A DNA stretch of 64,000 bases from Tateyamaria omphalii (GTDB lineage Bacteria > Pseudomonadota > Alphaproteobacteria > Rhodobacterales > Rhodobacteraceae). The position numbers were made by a program, and so were the translations under genes. The stretch spans positions 248,001 through 312,000 of the forward strand of contig NZ_BMWT01000003.1 in the NCBI RefSeq assembly GCF_014651375.1, written 5' to 3'. Under the pieces are notes generated by a model. That model was not told the origin of the DNA. It saw only the letters and a list, made by a program, of their open reading frames with translations, and searched no databases. Shown one piece after another: positions 38,866 to 48,266 of this stretch (within the stretch, counting starts at the first letter, position 1; every line of letters begins with the position of its first letter).

Positions 38866-38881
38866 GTTAACAGTCCGTTAA
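38866..38881 (-). promoter_or_regulatory. CtrA-type binding box upstream of the glycosyltransferase gene
   Basis: On the minus strand, TTAA-CGGACTG-TTAAC matches the TTAA-N7-TTAAC CtrA consensus exactly. It lies 44 bases upstream of the glycosyltransferase start and reads in the same direction. Confidence 0.6.
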
Positions 38882-38903
38882 GACCATTGTATTCGCTTGG
38901 TTT

Positions 38904-40052
38904 TTAGCTGGCTCGTGCGGCCATTGCCTCGGCAAACCGTTCGAACAGATAGTAGCTGTCTTGCGGTCCGGGGCTGGCCTCTGGGTGGTACTGCACTGAA
39001 TAGACTGGCTTGCCTTCGACACGGATGCCGCAATTGGACCCGTCAAAGAGTGACGTATGTGTTTCCACAACGCCTGCTGGCAGTGTTTGTGCATCAACTG
39101 CAAAGCCATGGTTCATCGACGTGATCTCGACCTTGCCGGTCTCAAGGTCCTTGACCGGGTGGTTTGCACCGTGGTGGCCGTGGTTCATCTTGATCGTCTT
39201 GGCGCCGAGGGCGAGGGCCAACATTTGGTGGCCCAGGCAAATCCCAAAGACGGGCACATCCTTGTCCAGAACGTCTTTGATCATGGGCACGGCATATTCG
39301 CCTGTGGCCGCTGGATCGCCGGGACCATTCGACAGGAACACACCGTCGGGTTCATGTGCCATTACTTCGTCTGCGGTCGCGCTTGCGGGCAGCACGGTGA
39401 CATCACACCCGGCGGATGCGAGGCAGCGCAAGATGTTGCGTTTCGCGCCGTAATCCACGGCGACAACCTTGAATTTCGGATCATCCTGGGGCGTGTAACC
39501 CTCAGGCCATGCCCAGCGTTTTTCGTTCCAGCGGTAGGATTGGGCGCACGTCACATCTTTGGCCAGATCCATGCCTTCCAGACCTGCAAAGTCGCGGGCA
39601 GAGGCGACAAGCGCTTCGATATCGAAAACACCGTCGGGATTGTGGGCCAGAGCCACATGTGGGGCACCGGCCTGCCGGATAGCGCGGGTCAGGCGGCGTG
39701 TGTCGACACCGCCAATTGCAATGCGCCCTCGCGATGCCAACCAGCCCGATAGCCCTTCGGCGGCGCGCCAGTTCGATGGGTCGGTGGGCATCCATTTGAC
39801 AACCATGCCGGATGCGACCGGATCACCCGTTTCATCATCTTCCGGGTTCACGCCGACATTGCCGATGTGAGGGAAGGTGAATGTAACGATCTGACCGGCA
39901 TAGGAGGGGTCCGTCATGATCTCCTGATACCCGGTCATAGCGGTGTTAAAGCACAGCTCGGCCTGCGTTTGACCGGTGGCGCCGAAGCCTTGTCCGTAGA
40001 ACAGTGTGCCGTCAGCAAGGGCAAGGCAGGCGGTGGGTTTGGCAGGGGTCAT
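38904..40052 (-). CDS. carA: Carbamoyl-phosphate synthase small (glutaminase) subunit
   Basis: 382 residues from the ATG at 40052 (MTPAKPTACLALADGTLFYG); 39 extra in-frame codons upstream are not conserved-looking. CarA hydrolyses glutamine and channels ammonia to CarB for arginine and pyrimidine synthesis. N-terminal domain: ELCFNTAMTGYQEIMTDPSY. Class I amidotransferase: FLSNGPGDP, nucleophile Cys in VFGICLGHQMLALALG, and the His-x-Glu pair in VQYHPEASPGPQD. carB is not adjacent, which is common in this group. It is divergent from yqeY. Confidence 0.98.
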   Translation of the reverse strand: MTPAKPTACLALADGTLFYGQGFGATGQTQAELCFNTAMTGYQEIMTDPSYAGQIVTFTFPHIGNVGVNPEDDETGDPVASGMVVKWMPTDPSNWRAAEGLSGWLASRGRIAIGGVDTRRLTRAIRQAGAPHVALAHNPDGVFDIEALVASARDFAGLEGMDLAKDVTCAQSYRWNEKRWAWPEGYTPQDDPKFKVVAVDYGAKRNILRCLASAGCDVTVLPASATADEVMAHEPDGVFLSNGPGDPAATGEYAVPMIKDVLDKDVPVFGICLGHQMLALALGAKTIKMNHGHHGANHPVKDLETGKVEITSMNHGFAVDAQTLPAGVVETHTSLFDGSNCGIRVEGKPVYSVQYHPEASPGPQDSYYLFERFAEAMAARAS

Positions 40053-40257
40053 GGCAGGGCTTCCAGGTGCGGGCAAAGACAGCGGGTGCAGGCAAATTGC
40101 GCGGAAACTAATGTGCGGGCCTGTCTGGGTCAAGCCTATTGGTGAATTTACTTTATTGTTTAAAATCAAATAGTTGAATCGATGCCATTTCCTTGCTTCA
40201 ACCTGACGTATGACGTACCTTTAACCTTCAACACGTGCCCATGGGGATGGACATCAA

Positions 40258-40728
40258 ATGGATTTGCGCACCAAGATTTCGGCCGCGCTCAAGCAGGCCA
40301 TGAAAGACAAGGATGCAGACCGACTGTCGACGCTGCGGCTGATCAATGCCGCTATCAAGGACAAGGATATCGACGCCCGTGCCGCCGGTCAGGATGACGG
40401 TGTGGGTGAGGGCGAAGTCCTTGCGATCCTTGGGAAAATGGTCAAACAGCGGAACGAGAGTGCGAAGACCTACGAGGAAGGTGGTCGCCTGGACCTGGCT
40501 GAGCGCGAGTTGGGCGAGATCAAGGTTATCGAAGAATTCCTGCCGCAGAAACTGGGCGCGGATGCGTCCGCCAAAGCGGTGGATGACGCCATTGCCGAGG
40601 TCGGAGCAGAGAGTATCCGGGACATGGGCAAGGTTATGGGTGTTCTGAAGTCCAAATACACCGGCCAGATGGATTTCGGCGCGGTGGGCCCGATGGTCAA
40701 GGAACGGCTCTGCGCCGCAGCCCACTAG
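40258..40728 (+). CDS. GatB/YqeY domain protein
   Basis: 156 residues, a standalone YqeY-type domain (MDLRTKISAALKQAMKDKDA, LRLINAAIKDKDIDARAAG, ERELGEIKVIEEFLPQKLGA, GKVMGVLKSKYTGQMDFGAV) homologous to the tail of GatB in tRNA amidotransferase. Standalone YqeY is thought to be tRNA-related, but its role is unsettled. It is divergent from carA, with 205 bases between the starts. Confidence 0.92.
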   Translation: MDLRTKISAALKQAMKDKDADRLSTLRLINAAIKDKDIDARAAGQDDGVGEGEVLAILGKMVKQRNESAKTYEEGGRLDLAERELGEIKVIEEFLPQKLGADASAKAVDDAIAEVGAESIRDMGKVMGVLKSKYTGQMDFGAVGPMVKERLCAAAH

Positions 40729-40840
40729 GGGCGTGTCGGTCGCGTCGTGACACCAGCTTGGCGCGCAATTTGTTTGGTCACGCTGCATTGATGTTTGGCT
40801 TCATGCTTGCGTGCGAGTTTGTCGGCGGTAGCAAAGGGCT

Positions 40841-41323
40841 CTAGCGCCGCAGAGCACGCGTTAAGTCATCGTATAGCGCGATGCGTTCTTCCTCGCTCAG
40901 GAATGCGCCTATTTCGACTTCGCGCCCTTTCCCCTTGAGCGTGACGTAGTGGGGCACAGGCCCTTCGTCGTCGTACTTGGTGACCTTGGTCCAGTAGCGG
41001 TTGCAATCCCATTCCTGCACATCGCCATTGGCGTCGGTTCGGGTGAGGTGGGTTTCGTCTGCATCCAGTATCAGGACCTCAATGATCTGGCGCGCACGCC
41101 GGTTGCGGCGCAGGGCGACATACATCGCCCAGACCGCCCCCATGGCAAAAGGCAGAAGTCCCCACAACACGACAGAGCCCAGCAAAGGCAGGGCCGGGAT
41201 CAAGATGAGGGTGAATGTTGCAAGGACGAAGGCCGCCATACCTCTTTGGGGGAGGGAATTGTGCGGCCAGAGATGCAGTTCCTGCACCTTTGCATCGGGT
41301 TCTGTGGTCCAGCGATACGGCAT
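40841..41323 (-). CDS. DUF2244 membrane protein
   Basis: 160 residues from the ATG at 41323 (MPYRWTTEPD). Two adjacent transmembrane helices (MAAFVLATFTLILIPALPLL and LWGLLPFAMGAVWAMYVAL) are followed by a cytoplasmic domain with QEWDCNRYWTKVTKYDDEG and the closing GAFLSEEERIALYDDL, matching the DUF2244 pattern. The family commonly sits near cytochrome oxidase genes, as here with ctaD ~2 kb away. Function is unknown. Confidence 0.82.
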   Translation of the reverse strand: MPYRWTTEPDAKVQELHLWPHNSLPQRGMAAFVLATFTLILIPALPLLGSVVLWGLLPFAMGAVWAMYVALRRNRRARQIIEVLILDADETHLTRTDANGDVQEWDCNRYWTKVTKYDDEGPVPHYVTLKGKGREVEIGAFLSEEERIALYDDLTRALRR

Positions 41324-41380
41324 ATCAACGTTATACGCCGCGATAAACACAAGTCGAAGGTCAGGTTGTCGCGGTTAGGG

Positions 41381-41419
41381 TGCCACCGCCCCCCTGGAGG
41401 AGTATTGGGGGCGGTGGCA
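41381..41419 (-). ncRNA. Long-stem hairpin with CTCCTCC loop (candidate sRNA or 3' UTR element)
   Basis: Perfect 13-bp stem TGCCACCGCCCCC/GGGGGCGGTGGCA with a 13-nt loop that reads AATACTCCTCCAG on the minus strand. It begins 14 bases after the stop of the peptidoglycan-binding gene. No T-tract follows, so it is not a classic terminator. The anti-Shine-Dalgarno-like loop recalls CUCCUCCC-loop sRNAs of alphaproteobacteria. Confidence 0.4.
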
Positions 41420-41433
41420 TAGCGGCGGGGGTG

Positions 41434-42039
41434 TTACAGGTCGGTATAGGAGGCCGACGGTTCGGGGCTCAGACGGCGCTGTTGGCTGCCGCCGGATGCA
41501 AGATCCTCACGGTAGAGTTTCAGGAGGCCGCGGGTACCGTCAGGCAGGCTGGCGATGTCCTGCAACGTGCGGCTGCCACCGGCTTCGGCGCGCAGATAGG
41601 ACGACGTCAACAAGTGCTGCTGAAAGGTCGTGAGTGTGCCGGTGCCTTCATAGCCCATGTAGCGCTGATAGTCCGCGATGGCGTCGCGCGTTCTTGACCC
41701 AACCCGACCGTCCACGCTGCCGGCGTCAAAACCGAAGTAGTTGAGCGAGGATTGAACCTCGCGTCCTTCCTGGGTTGCGGGGATCGAGGGGCGATAGGTT
41801 TTCTTGGCGGGGGCCCGGTAGGTGCGCGGTTGCGCGGCGTAGGTGCGTGGGGCTACGGCGCGGCTTCGGGCGGCCTGGCGCTGCTTGTTCTTGCGCACTT
41901 CGTTGTTGATGATTGCGCCGCCGATGCCGCCGAGAATGGCGCCAGCGATGAAGTCCTTGCTGTCTGCGGTTGCGCGGGTGGCAGGCACAAGGGCAAGAGA
42001 AGCCGCGACAGCGGCAGACAAGAATGTTTTCGACAGCAT
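41434..42039 (-). CDS. Secreted peptidoglycan-binding-domain protein, paralogue 1
   Basis: 201 residues from the ATG at 42039 with AGGAG upstream; a longer frame to 42093 is untranslated leader. Signal peptide: MLSKTFLSAAVAASLALVPATRATA. A glycine-zipper-like helix (DFIAGAILGGIGGAIINNEV) is followed by a basic linker and a PG_binding_1 domain (ATQEGREVQSSLNYFGFDAG, SVDGRVGSRTRDAIADYQRY, MGYEGTGTLTTFQQ). It shares this whole order with the protein at 49082 and is its shorter paralogue. Confidence 0.83.
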   Translation of the reverse strand: MLSKTFLSAAVAASLALVPATRATADSKDFIAGAILGGIGGAIINNEVRKNKQRQAARSRAVAPRTYAAQPRTYRAPAKKTYRPSIPATQEGREVQSSLNYFGFDAGSVDGRVGSRTRDAIADYQRYMGYEGTGTLTTFQQHLLTSSYLRAEAGGSRTLQDIASLPDGTRGLLKLYREDLASGGSQQRRLSPEPSASYTDL

Positions 42040-42304
42040 AATATGCTCCTTTCGTCTGTTGTCCTGCGGGAAGCGGTCACGATGTTCGGGCAACGCGGTC
42101 CGCGGGCAGCAGTGTGGAAGTCATATGGGGCGAGGGTTAGCTTGTGGAAGATGGTTTGGCTGCCCCAAGCATAGGTGGGCGGCGATCTGCGCGTTTCAGA
42201 CGGAGAGATGGGCGGTGAATGGCCATACACCGGGTTGTGATATTGCATAACAACCGGCATTCAGCTGCGATTTTGGCGTTAATCCTCTAACACCAATAGC
42301 CTCC

Positions 42305-42553
42305 TCAGTCAGACGAGACACGGCGTGTGCGATGGAAGATCAGCCCCACGATTGGCGCAAGAAACATCGCAAAAACCAGAAGCACATATGCGATGATTGC
42401 CATTCCGTGAAGGTTCCGGGCCTGCGAGATTTGAGCGAGAAGCGCCCTGGCATCCTCTGTGGGCATATCAGAAAGCGAAGGCTGTCGCGCGAATGCATTT
42501 GTGGGCTCAGCAAGGGCGATAACGAGCCATCCAAGAACAACGGTCCAGTGCAT
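42305..42553 (-). CDS. Small membrane hypothetical protein
   Basis: 82 residues from ATG 42553. A signal-like N-terminus (MHWTVVLGWLVIALAEPTNA) and one C-terminal transmembrane helix (MAIIAYVLLVFAMFLAPIVG) end in basic residues. It starts 7 bases after the stop of the next upstream small membrane gene. No family is recognised, and whether it is expressed is uncertain. Confidence 0.5.
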   Translation of the reverse strand: MHWTVVLGWLVIALAEPTNAFARQPSLSDMPTEDARALLAQISQARNLHGMAIIAYVLLVFAMFLAPIVGLIFHRTRRVSSD

Positions 42554-42559
42554 CAAGTA

Positions 42560-42895
42560 CTATGTTTTCCGTCTGGCAGCACCGCGCCAGCTTCGTGCGA
42601 GACCATGCCACGGCCCCAGGCAAGCCAGAACCATCAACGGAACGGTCATGGATGCGACCAGCGGTGTATGTCGGTCTTGGGCCGAGTTGACTAGTGACGC
42701 AAGCCCTTCCACAGCCCGCCGTTCCAACAACACTGTTTGCAGGACAATTGAAACGCCTATTGAAAGCAATCCCAGAGCGACGAGGCTGGAAGCATGGAGG
42801 TGTGCCGAAACACCGCGCCGAAAAAGTATGACACTGATGCCTACCATTAGAAGCAGGCAAGCAGATGACGCGAAGTCGAGTGTAGGTAGAAGCAT
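42560..42895 (-). CDS. Small polytopic membrane hypothetical protein
   Basis: 111 residues with three hydrophobic segments (FASSACLLLMVGISVILF, SSLVALGLLSIGVSIVLQTV, ASMTVPLMVLACLGPWHGLA). No Shine-Dalgarno is evident at the ATG 42895. Paired with the following small membrane gene; no recognised family. It lies just downstream of the ctaD terminator on the same strand, so it needs its own promoter. Confidence 0.5.
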   Translation of the reverse strand: MLLPTLDFASSACLLLMVGISVILFRRGVSAHLHASSLVALGLLSIGVSIVLQTVLLERRAVEGLASLVNSAQDRHTPLVASMTVPLMVLACLGPWHGLARSWRGAARRKT

Positions 42896-42932
42896 AGGAA
42901 AGCTGGTACTGATTACGTGTTTTTCCAGTGAA

Positions 42933-42964
42933 AAGGGCCCCGGTCGCCACCGGAGCCCCTTTTT
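42933..42964 (-). terminator. Rho-independent terminator of ctaD
   Basis: A stem of about 11 bp with one small mismatch region (AAGGG...CCGGT / ACCGG...CCCTT) and a 4-nt loop, flanked by A- and T-runs so that it can work in either direction; it begins 21 bases after the ctaD stop. Confidence 0.75.
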
Positions 42965-42985
42965 GTTTTCAGGAAAGTGCAGCGC

Positions 42986-44659
42986 TTAGTGCGACGGCGC
43001 TTTGTCCCAGTCTTCCTGCTTAGGCAGGATTTCGAACGTGTGCTCTGGCGGCGGGCTGGGCAGGGTCCACTCCAGCGTGTCCGCATATTCGTTCCACGGG
43101 TTGTTTTCTGTCACCCGCGCACCGGCGCGCAGAGAATAGGCGATGACACCGAAGAAGAAGACGAACGAGGCAAAGCTGATGAAGGCGCCGATGCTCGACC
43201 ACCAGTTCCAGTAGGCGAATGCCTCGGGGTAGTCGATGTAGCGGCGCGGCATACCCTGACGACCCAGGAAGTGCTGTGGGAAGAAGGTCAGGTTCGCGCC
43301 GATGAAGAATGCCCAGAAGTGTAGTTTACCAGCCCATTCGGGATACATACGGCCTGTCATCTTGGGGAAGTAGAAGTAGATGCCAGCGAAGATGGCAAAG
43401 ACTGCACCCAAGCTCATCACGTAGTGGAAATGCGCAACCACGTAGTACGTGTCGTGGTAGTAGCGGTCCACGGCAGCCTGACTGAGAACGATGCCCGTCA
43501 CGCCACCCACGGTGAACAGGAACAGGAAGCCAAAAGCCCACAACATGGGGGTTTTGAACTCGACCGAGCCGCCCCACATCGTTGCGATCCAGCTAAAGAT
43601 CTTCACGCCCGTTGGGACCGCGATAACCATGGTTGCCAGCATGAAATAGGCTTGCTGGTTGAGGCTCATCCCGACCGTGTACATGTGGTGCGCCCAAACC
43701 ACGAAGCCCAATGCGCCAATGGCGATCAGAGCCCAAACCATCGGCAGGTAGCCGAAGATCGGTTTGCGGGCGAAGGTTGCAATCACGTGGCTGATGATGC
43801 CGAAGCCGGGCAGGATCACGATGTACACTTCGGGGTGACCGAAGAACCACAGGATGTGCTGATAGAGCACGGGATCACCGCCACCGGCAGGATCAAAGAA
43901 GGTGAATCCGAAGTTCCGATCCATCAGCAGCATGGTGATCGCGCCTGCCAGAACGGGCAAGGACAGCAGGATCAGCCACGATGTGACAAAGATCGACCAC
44001 GAGAACAGCGGCACTTTGAACAGTGTCATGCCTGGTGCACGCATGTTCAGGAAGGTGGTGATCATGTTGATCGCGCCCAGGATCGACGAGGCGCCCGAGA
44101 CGTGGACCGCGAAGATCGCGAGGTCCATGGACATGCCCGCTTCGTTCGTGGACAGCGGCGGGTAAAGAACCCAACCAACGCCAGAGCCAAGCTGGCCGTT
44201 GCCACCTGGTGCAAGCACCGAGCATACGGCCAGCGTTGTACCAACGACATACAGCCAAAAGGACAGGTTGTTCAGCCGTGGGAACGCCATGTCCGGTGCG
44301 CCGATCTGCAAGGGCATGAAATAGTTGCCAAATCCGCCAAACAGGGCGGGGATCACCACAAAGAACATCATCAGGATGCCGTGGCCGGTGATCAAGACAT
44401 TCCAGAGGTGACCGTTGGGCGTACATTCACCCGCGGCAGCGGCAATCAGGCGCGCGCCTTCCATACACATGTACTGAACGCCAGGGTCCATCAGCTCGAG
44501 GCGCATATACACAGTGAATGCGACCGAAATAAAGCCGGCGAGGGCCGAGGTGACAAGGTACAGAATACCAATGTCTTTGTGGTTGGTGGACATGAACCAA
44601 CGGGTAAAAAATCCCCGTTCTTCTTCGTGCTCGTGCCCGTGAATGGCTGCGTCTGCCAT
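42986..44659 (-). CDS. ctaD: Cytochrome c oxidase subunit I (aa3-type)
   Basis: 557 residues, twelve transmembrane helices; the heme a/a3-CuB catalytic subunit of the terminal oxidase. Visible elements: [18 protein letters not shown], the heme a His in [14 protein letters not shown], the D-channel Asp in [18 protein letters not shown], the CuB His-Tyr pair in [25 protein letters not shown], the K-channel region SWIATMWGG and [12 protein letters not shown] with the heme a3/heme a histidines. This is the mitochondrial-type A1 oxidase. Subunits II and III are not in the window, as is usual where ctaD stands alone. It has its own leader and terminator. Confidence 0.98.
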   Translation of the reverse strand: MADAAIHGHEHEEERGFFTRWFMSTNHKDIGILYLVTSALAGFISVAFTVYMRLELMDPGVQYMCMEGARLIAAAAGECTPNGHLWNVLITGHGILMMFFVVIPALFGGFGNYFMPLQIGAPDMAFPRLNNLSFWLYVVGTTLAVCSVLAPGGNGQLGSGVGWVLYPPLSTNEAGMSMDLAIFAVHVSGASSILGAINMITTFLNMRAPGMTLFKVPLFSWSIFVTSWLILLSLPVLAGAITMLLMDRNFGFTFFDPAGGGDPVLYQHILWFFGHPEVYIVILPGFGIISHVIATFARKPIFGYLPMVWALIAIGALGFVVWAHHMYTVGMSLNQQAYFMLATMVIAVPTGVKIFSWIATMWGGSVEFKTPMLWAFGFLFLFTVGGVTGIVLSQAAVDRYYHDTYYVVAHFHYVMSLGAVFAIFAGIYFYFPKMTGRMYPEWAGKLHFWAFFIGANLTFFPQHFLGRQGMPRRYIDYPEAFAYWNWWSSIGAFISFASFVFFFGVIAYSLRAGARVTENNPWNEYADTLEWTLPSPPPEHTFEILPKQEDWDKAPSH

Positions 44660-45034
44660 GCGGTGCCTCCTGGCTGTTGGTTACTTCGCGCGCGGGGTTC
44701 CCGCTTCGCGCACGGATTCTTGAGTGGTTCTAGAGTTTTGACCCGCCCGCATCAATGGAAGATACGCGCAAGAGCCGGGATGAATTGTCGCGTGTGAAAC
44801 ATCCTGCATCCATCACTCTGACTTCATGATCAGAACTCAGGGTGAGGTGAGGGCGTTTCTGACCGAGAAACAGATCGGCAGATTATCGCTGTTCGTCTTC
44901 TCAATTCGTCGTACTGCCCCCTAAAAGCCGCAATAAAGGGCGATTGAGGGCGCTTTTCATCCTTCGTAACGCCTGAATCCACAGCCAAACCGAGCGCAAG
45001 GACGCATCAATGCGTCGAGCAGTGAGTGCAGACC
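44660..45034. other. Intergenic region between divergent ctaD and the Hint/RTX gene
   Basis: 375 bases without a supportable gene. It must hold both promoters. A weak inverted repeat AAAAGC...GCTTTT occurs around 44922-44958; no riboswitch, operator or tRNA was recognised. Confidence 0.7.
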
Positions 45035-47515
45035 ATGGCAACCAACGACAACACCAATCCGGGGACCGAAGGCGATCAGGTCATATCGGGCACAACTGGG
45101 ACCGACACGCTGACCGGCGGGCTGGGCTCTGACACCATTACTGGCAGTTCGGGCAATGATGTATTGCGCGGGGATGGCCCGGTTGAAGGTGCCTGGCATT
45201 TCGAGACATTTGATTTTGATTTTTCGTCTGCGGCGGGGCAAGCCTTTGACATCGAAAGCGGTGTGCGCACCGGGTCGGGTTATGTCACGGATTTCAACGA
45301 AGGGGGCTTAACCAACACGGTGCGCGGCACCACAGGCAACCCCGAAGACTTTGGTGTCATCTACACCAGCACCCTGAATGTCACGAACGGTGGCACCTAT
45401 CGGTTGACCACGTCCTCGGATGACGGGTCGACCATCCAAATCTTTGATTCCAATGGTAATCCGCTTCAGTTTAACAACCAGACCGGCGGCACGCTGGACT
45501 ATCTGAACAACGACTTCCACCAAGGCACGACGACACGTTTCGGTGACGTGACGCTGGACCCGAACGAAACCTACACCATCCAGATCCGCTATTGGGAAAA
45601 CAGGGGCGGCGATACGCTGTCGGCCACGATCAGCGGGCCGGATACAGGCAATGTCAGTGAAAACCTTCTGACCTCGCCCATGATCGGCATACCACCTGGA
45701 CCAGAATATTCGGTGACCGGCATCCCTGCGGGTGTTGAAGGCGATGATGTGATCGACGGCGGGGGCGGCAATGACACGATCCTTGGCGACGGCGGCAATG
45801 ACACTCTGTCCGGTGGGGCCAACAGGGACAGTGTCGATGGGGGCAGCGGCGACGATGTGGTCCAAGGCGACGGCGGGGCCGACACCCTGATCGGCGGATC
45901 GGGTGACGATTCGATGGATGGCGGCAGCGGCCGCGACAGTGTGGGCGGCGGCACGGGCGACGACACGCTTCTGGGCGGCGGCGGTGCGGACACGCTTGAG
46001 GGCGACCAGGGATCGGATAGTCTCGCGGGCGGCGGTGGCGCCGACAGTCTGGTTGGGGACGACGGCTCGGACACCACGACGCTGTACGAAGATGATTTTG
46101 AAAGCGGTGCCAGCGGCTGGACCAACAACACGACCGAGTCGGATCCCGGCCTTGGCACGTCGCTGGGGCGCTTTGGATCACCGGACGGTGTCATCGCGAC
46201 CGAACGCAGTTTTGATCTGGGCGCCGACGCAGAGCAGGTGAGGGTCGAATTTGACGCGCTGCTGCTGGACAGCTGGGATGGCGAAGATTTCGTAATCACG
46301 CTGAACGGCGAAGAAGTGCGTTTCAGCCACCTTGCTGGCGATACCTCGTCCCCGGCCAGCCAGAGCTTTGTCGGGGCGGATGGGGCGACGTATACGCTGG
46401 ATTTCACGAATACCGCGACCGGAGAGCTGGGCTATACCTCCGGCGGATCAGTCTCGAACTCACAAGATACGATCATGAATGTCGTGATCACGATCGACAA
46501 TCCGCCCGCAACGCTGGATCTGGGGTTAGGCAGCACACTGAATTCCATCATCAGCAATGAAAGCTTTGCCATCGACAATTTCAGCGTTGTGCGGGTGGAT
46601 ACCGCAAATGACACGCTGAGTGGGGGGACGGGTGACGACACACTAACGGGTGGCGCGGGTGATGACGTCTATATCTTCAACCCCGGTGATGATGACGATG
46701 TCATCACCGACTTCAATGCCGGCAATACGGGCTCGATCACGGATGGAGACCAGACCAACAACGACTTCATTGATCTGAGTTCATACTACACCAATATCTT
46801 CGAGCTGCGTGACGACTTGGCAGATGATGGCGTTCTGAACCAGTCGGTGGGCGATTTCGGCGACAATACGGCTCTGGGCGGGTCGATCACCATGACGGGT
46901 GTGGCCGGGGGTGATCTGACCTTTGACAACACCAACGTGGCCTGCTTCACGGCAGGCGCGCGGATCGACACCGTTGATGGGCCGGTCGAGGTGCAAGACC
47001 TGCGCAAGGGCATGCGCTTGCGCACATTGGACAATGGCGACCGGCCTGTCAGGGCTGTCCTGCGCCGCCGCGTTGATGGGTCAGGCGCGCTGGCCCCGGT
47101 CCATATCTCGGCAGGGGCGCTGGGCAATGATCGTGACCTGATCGTGTCGCCTGCGCATCGCATGCTGATCTCGGACTGGCGGGCCCAGATGCTGTTTGGC
47201 GCCGACGAAGTGCTGGTCAGCGCCGCAAACCTCGTGCGCGGGGACCTGATCTACCGCACGCCGATGCCAGAGGTGACCTATTACCATATCCTCTTGGACC
47301 GGCACGAGGTGATCTTTGCCGAAGGGGCACCGACCGAAAGCTTCCACCTCACACGCGACGCGGTCGAAGCCGCTGAATATGGTGACGGTGAAGAAGGAGA
47401 GGTGGCAGCCGAAATCGCGCGCTTGTTCCCGGAACTGCTGATGTGCGCCAGTCGCTGCATACGCCCTGTCATGAAAGGGTACGAGGCCCGCGCCCTTGCC
47501 GGGATGGTCGGCTAA
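45035..47515 (+). CDS. RTX-repeat protein with PA14-like domain and C-terminal Hint domain
   Basis: 826 residues, strongly acidic, with no N-terminal signal peptide. A short RTX block lies near residues 20-50. A PA14-like sugar/ligand module follows at ~60-215 (VIYTSTLNVTNGGTYRLTTS, SDDGSTIQIFD). The main Ca2+-binding RTX array is at ~236-345 (GGNDTILGDGGNDTLSGG and similar nonapeptides), then a beta-sandwich-like region with DSWDGEDFVITLNG and a last RTX pair. The C-terminal ~190 residues are a Hint_2 domain: Cys637 in VACFTAGARIDTVDGPVEV and the histidine block LIVSPAHRMLISDW. It is probably a type I-secreted adhesin or matrix protein that can self-cleave; no transporter gene is adjacent. 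Confidence 0.85.
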   Translation: MATNDNTNPGTEGDQVISGTTGTDTLTGGLGSDTITGSSGNDVLRGDGPVEGAWHFETFDFDFSSAAGQAFDIESGVRTGSGYVTDFNEGGLTNTVRGTTGNPEDFGVIYTSTLNVTNGGTYRLTTSSDDGSTIQIFDSNGNPLQFNNQTGGTLDYLNNDFHQGTTTRFGDVTLDPNETYTIQIRYWENRGGDTLSATISGPDTGNVSENLLTSPMIGIPPGPEYSVTGIPAGVEGDDVIDGGGGNDTILGDGGNDTLSGGANRDSVDGGSGDDVVQGDGGADTLIGGSGDDSMDGGSGRDSVGGGTGDDTLLGGGGADTLEGDQGSDSLAGGGGADSLVGDDGSDTTTLYEDDFESGASGWTNNTTESDPGLGTSLGRFGSPDGVIATERSFDLGADAEQVRVEFDALLLDSWDGEDFVITLNGEEVRFSHLAGDTSSPASQSFVGADGATYTLDFTNTATGELGYTSGGSVSNSQDTIMNVVITIDNPPATLDLGLGSTLNSIISNESFAIDNFSVVRVDTANDTLSGGTGDDTLTGGAGDDVYIFNPGDDDDVITDFNAGNTGSITDGDQTNNDFIDLSSYYTNIFELRDDLADDGVLNQSVGDFGDNTALGGSITMTGVAGGDLTFDNTNVACFTAGARIDTVDGPVEVQDLRKGMRLRTLDNGDRPVRAVLRRRVDGSGALAPVHISAGALGNDRDLIVSPAHRMLISDWRAQMLFGADEVLVSAANLVRGDLIYRTPMPEVTYYHILLDRHEVIFAEGAPTESFHLTRDAVEAAEYGDGEEGEVAAEIARLFPELLMCASRCIRPVMKGYEARALAGMVG

Positions 47516-47530
47516 CCCCTTCTTCTGGCT

Positions 47531-47574
47531 GAAAATACCTCGGGGGTGCCCGAAGGACGGGGGCAGAGCCCCCT
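47531..47574. repeat. GC-rich hairpin element (second of three)
   Basis: GAAAATACCTCGGGGG followed by runs ending GGGGC-AGA-GCCCC, between the Hint gene and lipB, whose 3' ends converge here. It resembles the element after glyS. Confidence 0.6.
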
Positions 47575-47605
47575 GAAACATGGTGTCGCGCAAGCGGCCT
47601 TTGGA

Positions 47606-48262
47606 TCACGGTTGCGCGGAAAACACGCTGTCAAAGCTTTGGCGCAGTGCCATGTCCACGTCTTCCATCGTCACGGGCAAGCCCAGATCGACCAGCGACG
47701 TGACCCCGTGTTCGGCGATGCCACAGGGCACGATCCCGTTGAAATGGGACAGATCAGGTTCGACATTGATACTCAGGCCGTGAAAGCTGACCCATTTGCG
47801 CAGCCGGATGCCAATGGCCGCAATCTTGTCCTCGGCGGGCGCGCCGTCGGGGCGGGTGGGCTTTTCCGGTCGCGTGACCCAGACACCGACCCGCCCTTCA
47901 CGGATCTCTCCCTTGACGTTGAAGCGGTCAAGCGTGGCGATCACCCATGCCTCAAGATCCTGAACAAAGGCGCGCACGTCGTGCCCGCGTTTGCCCACGT
48001 TCAGAAGGGTATAGGCGACGCGCTGACCGGGGCCGTGATAGGTGTATTGCCCGCCGCGCCGCGTTTGGAACACTGGAAAGCGGTCGGGATCGGTGAGGTC
48101 TTCGGTCTTGGCCGAGGTGCCCGCCGTATAAAGCGGGGGGTGTTCCAGCAGCCAGATGCATTCATCTGCTTCGCCCGCAGCAATCGCGGTCGCGCGCGCC
48201 TCCATCCAGGCTTCCGCCTGCCGGTAGTCGGTCAGCCCGGGTGTCGTGATCCATTCGACCAT
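47606..48262 (-). CDS. lipB: Octanoyltransferase (lipoate-protein ligase B)
   Basis: 218 residues from the ATG at 48262 ([20 protein letters not shown]); the longer frame overlaps the next gene. LipB transfers octanoyl from acyl-ACP to lipoyl domains of 2-oxoacid dehydrogenases and GcvH. Motifs: [20 protein letters not shown], the active-site region [20 protein letters not shown], and [20 protein letters not shown] with the catalytic Lys replaced by the typical Ile-Arg context, then FNGIVPCGI with the acyl-accepting Cys. It is 4 bases downstream of the frnE-like gene on the same strand. Confidence 0.95.
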   Translation of the reverse strand: MVEWITTPGLTDYRQAEAWMEARATAIAAGEADECIWLLEHPPLYTAGTSAKTEDLTDPDRFPVFQTRRGGQYTYHGPGQRVAYTLLNVGKRGHDVRAFVQDLEAWVIATLDRFNVKGEIREGRVGVWVTRPEKPTRPDGAPAEDKIAAIGIRLRKWVSFHGLSINVEPDLSHFNGIVPCGIAEHGVTSLVDLGLPVTMEDVDMALRQSFDSVFSAQP

Positions 48263-48266
48263 CGCG

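Noticed and set aside
43424-44797. 457-codon plus-strand frame
   Set aside because: Antisense of ctaD; its composition (His, Gln, Asp, Arg) is typical of shadow frames.
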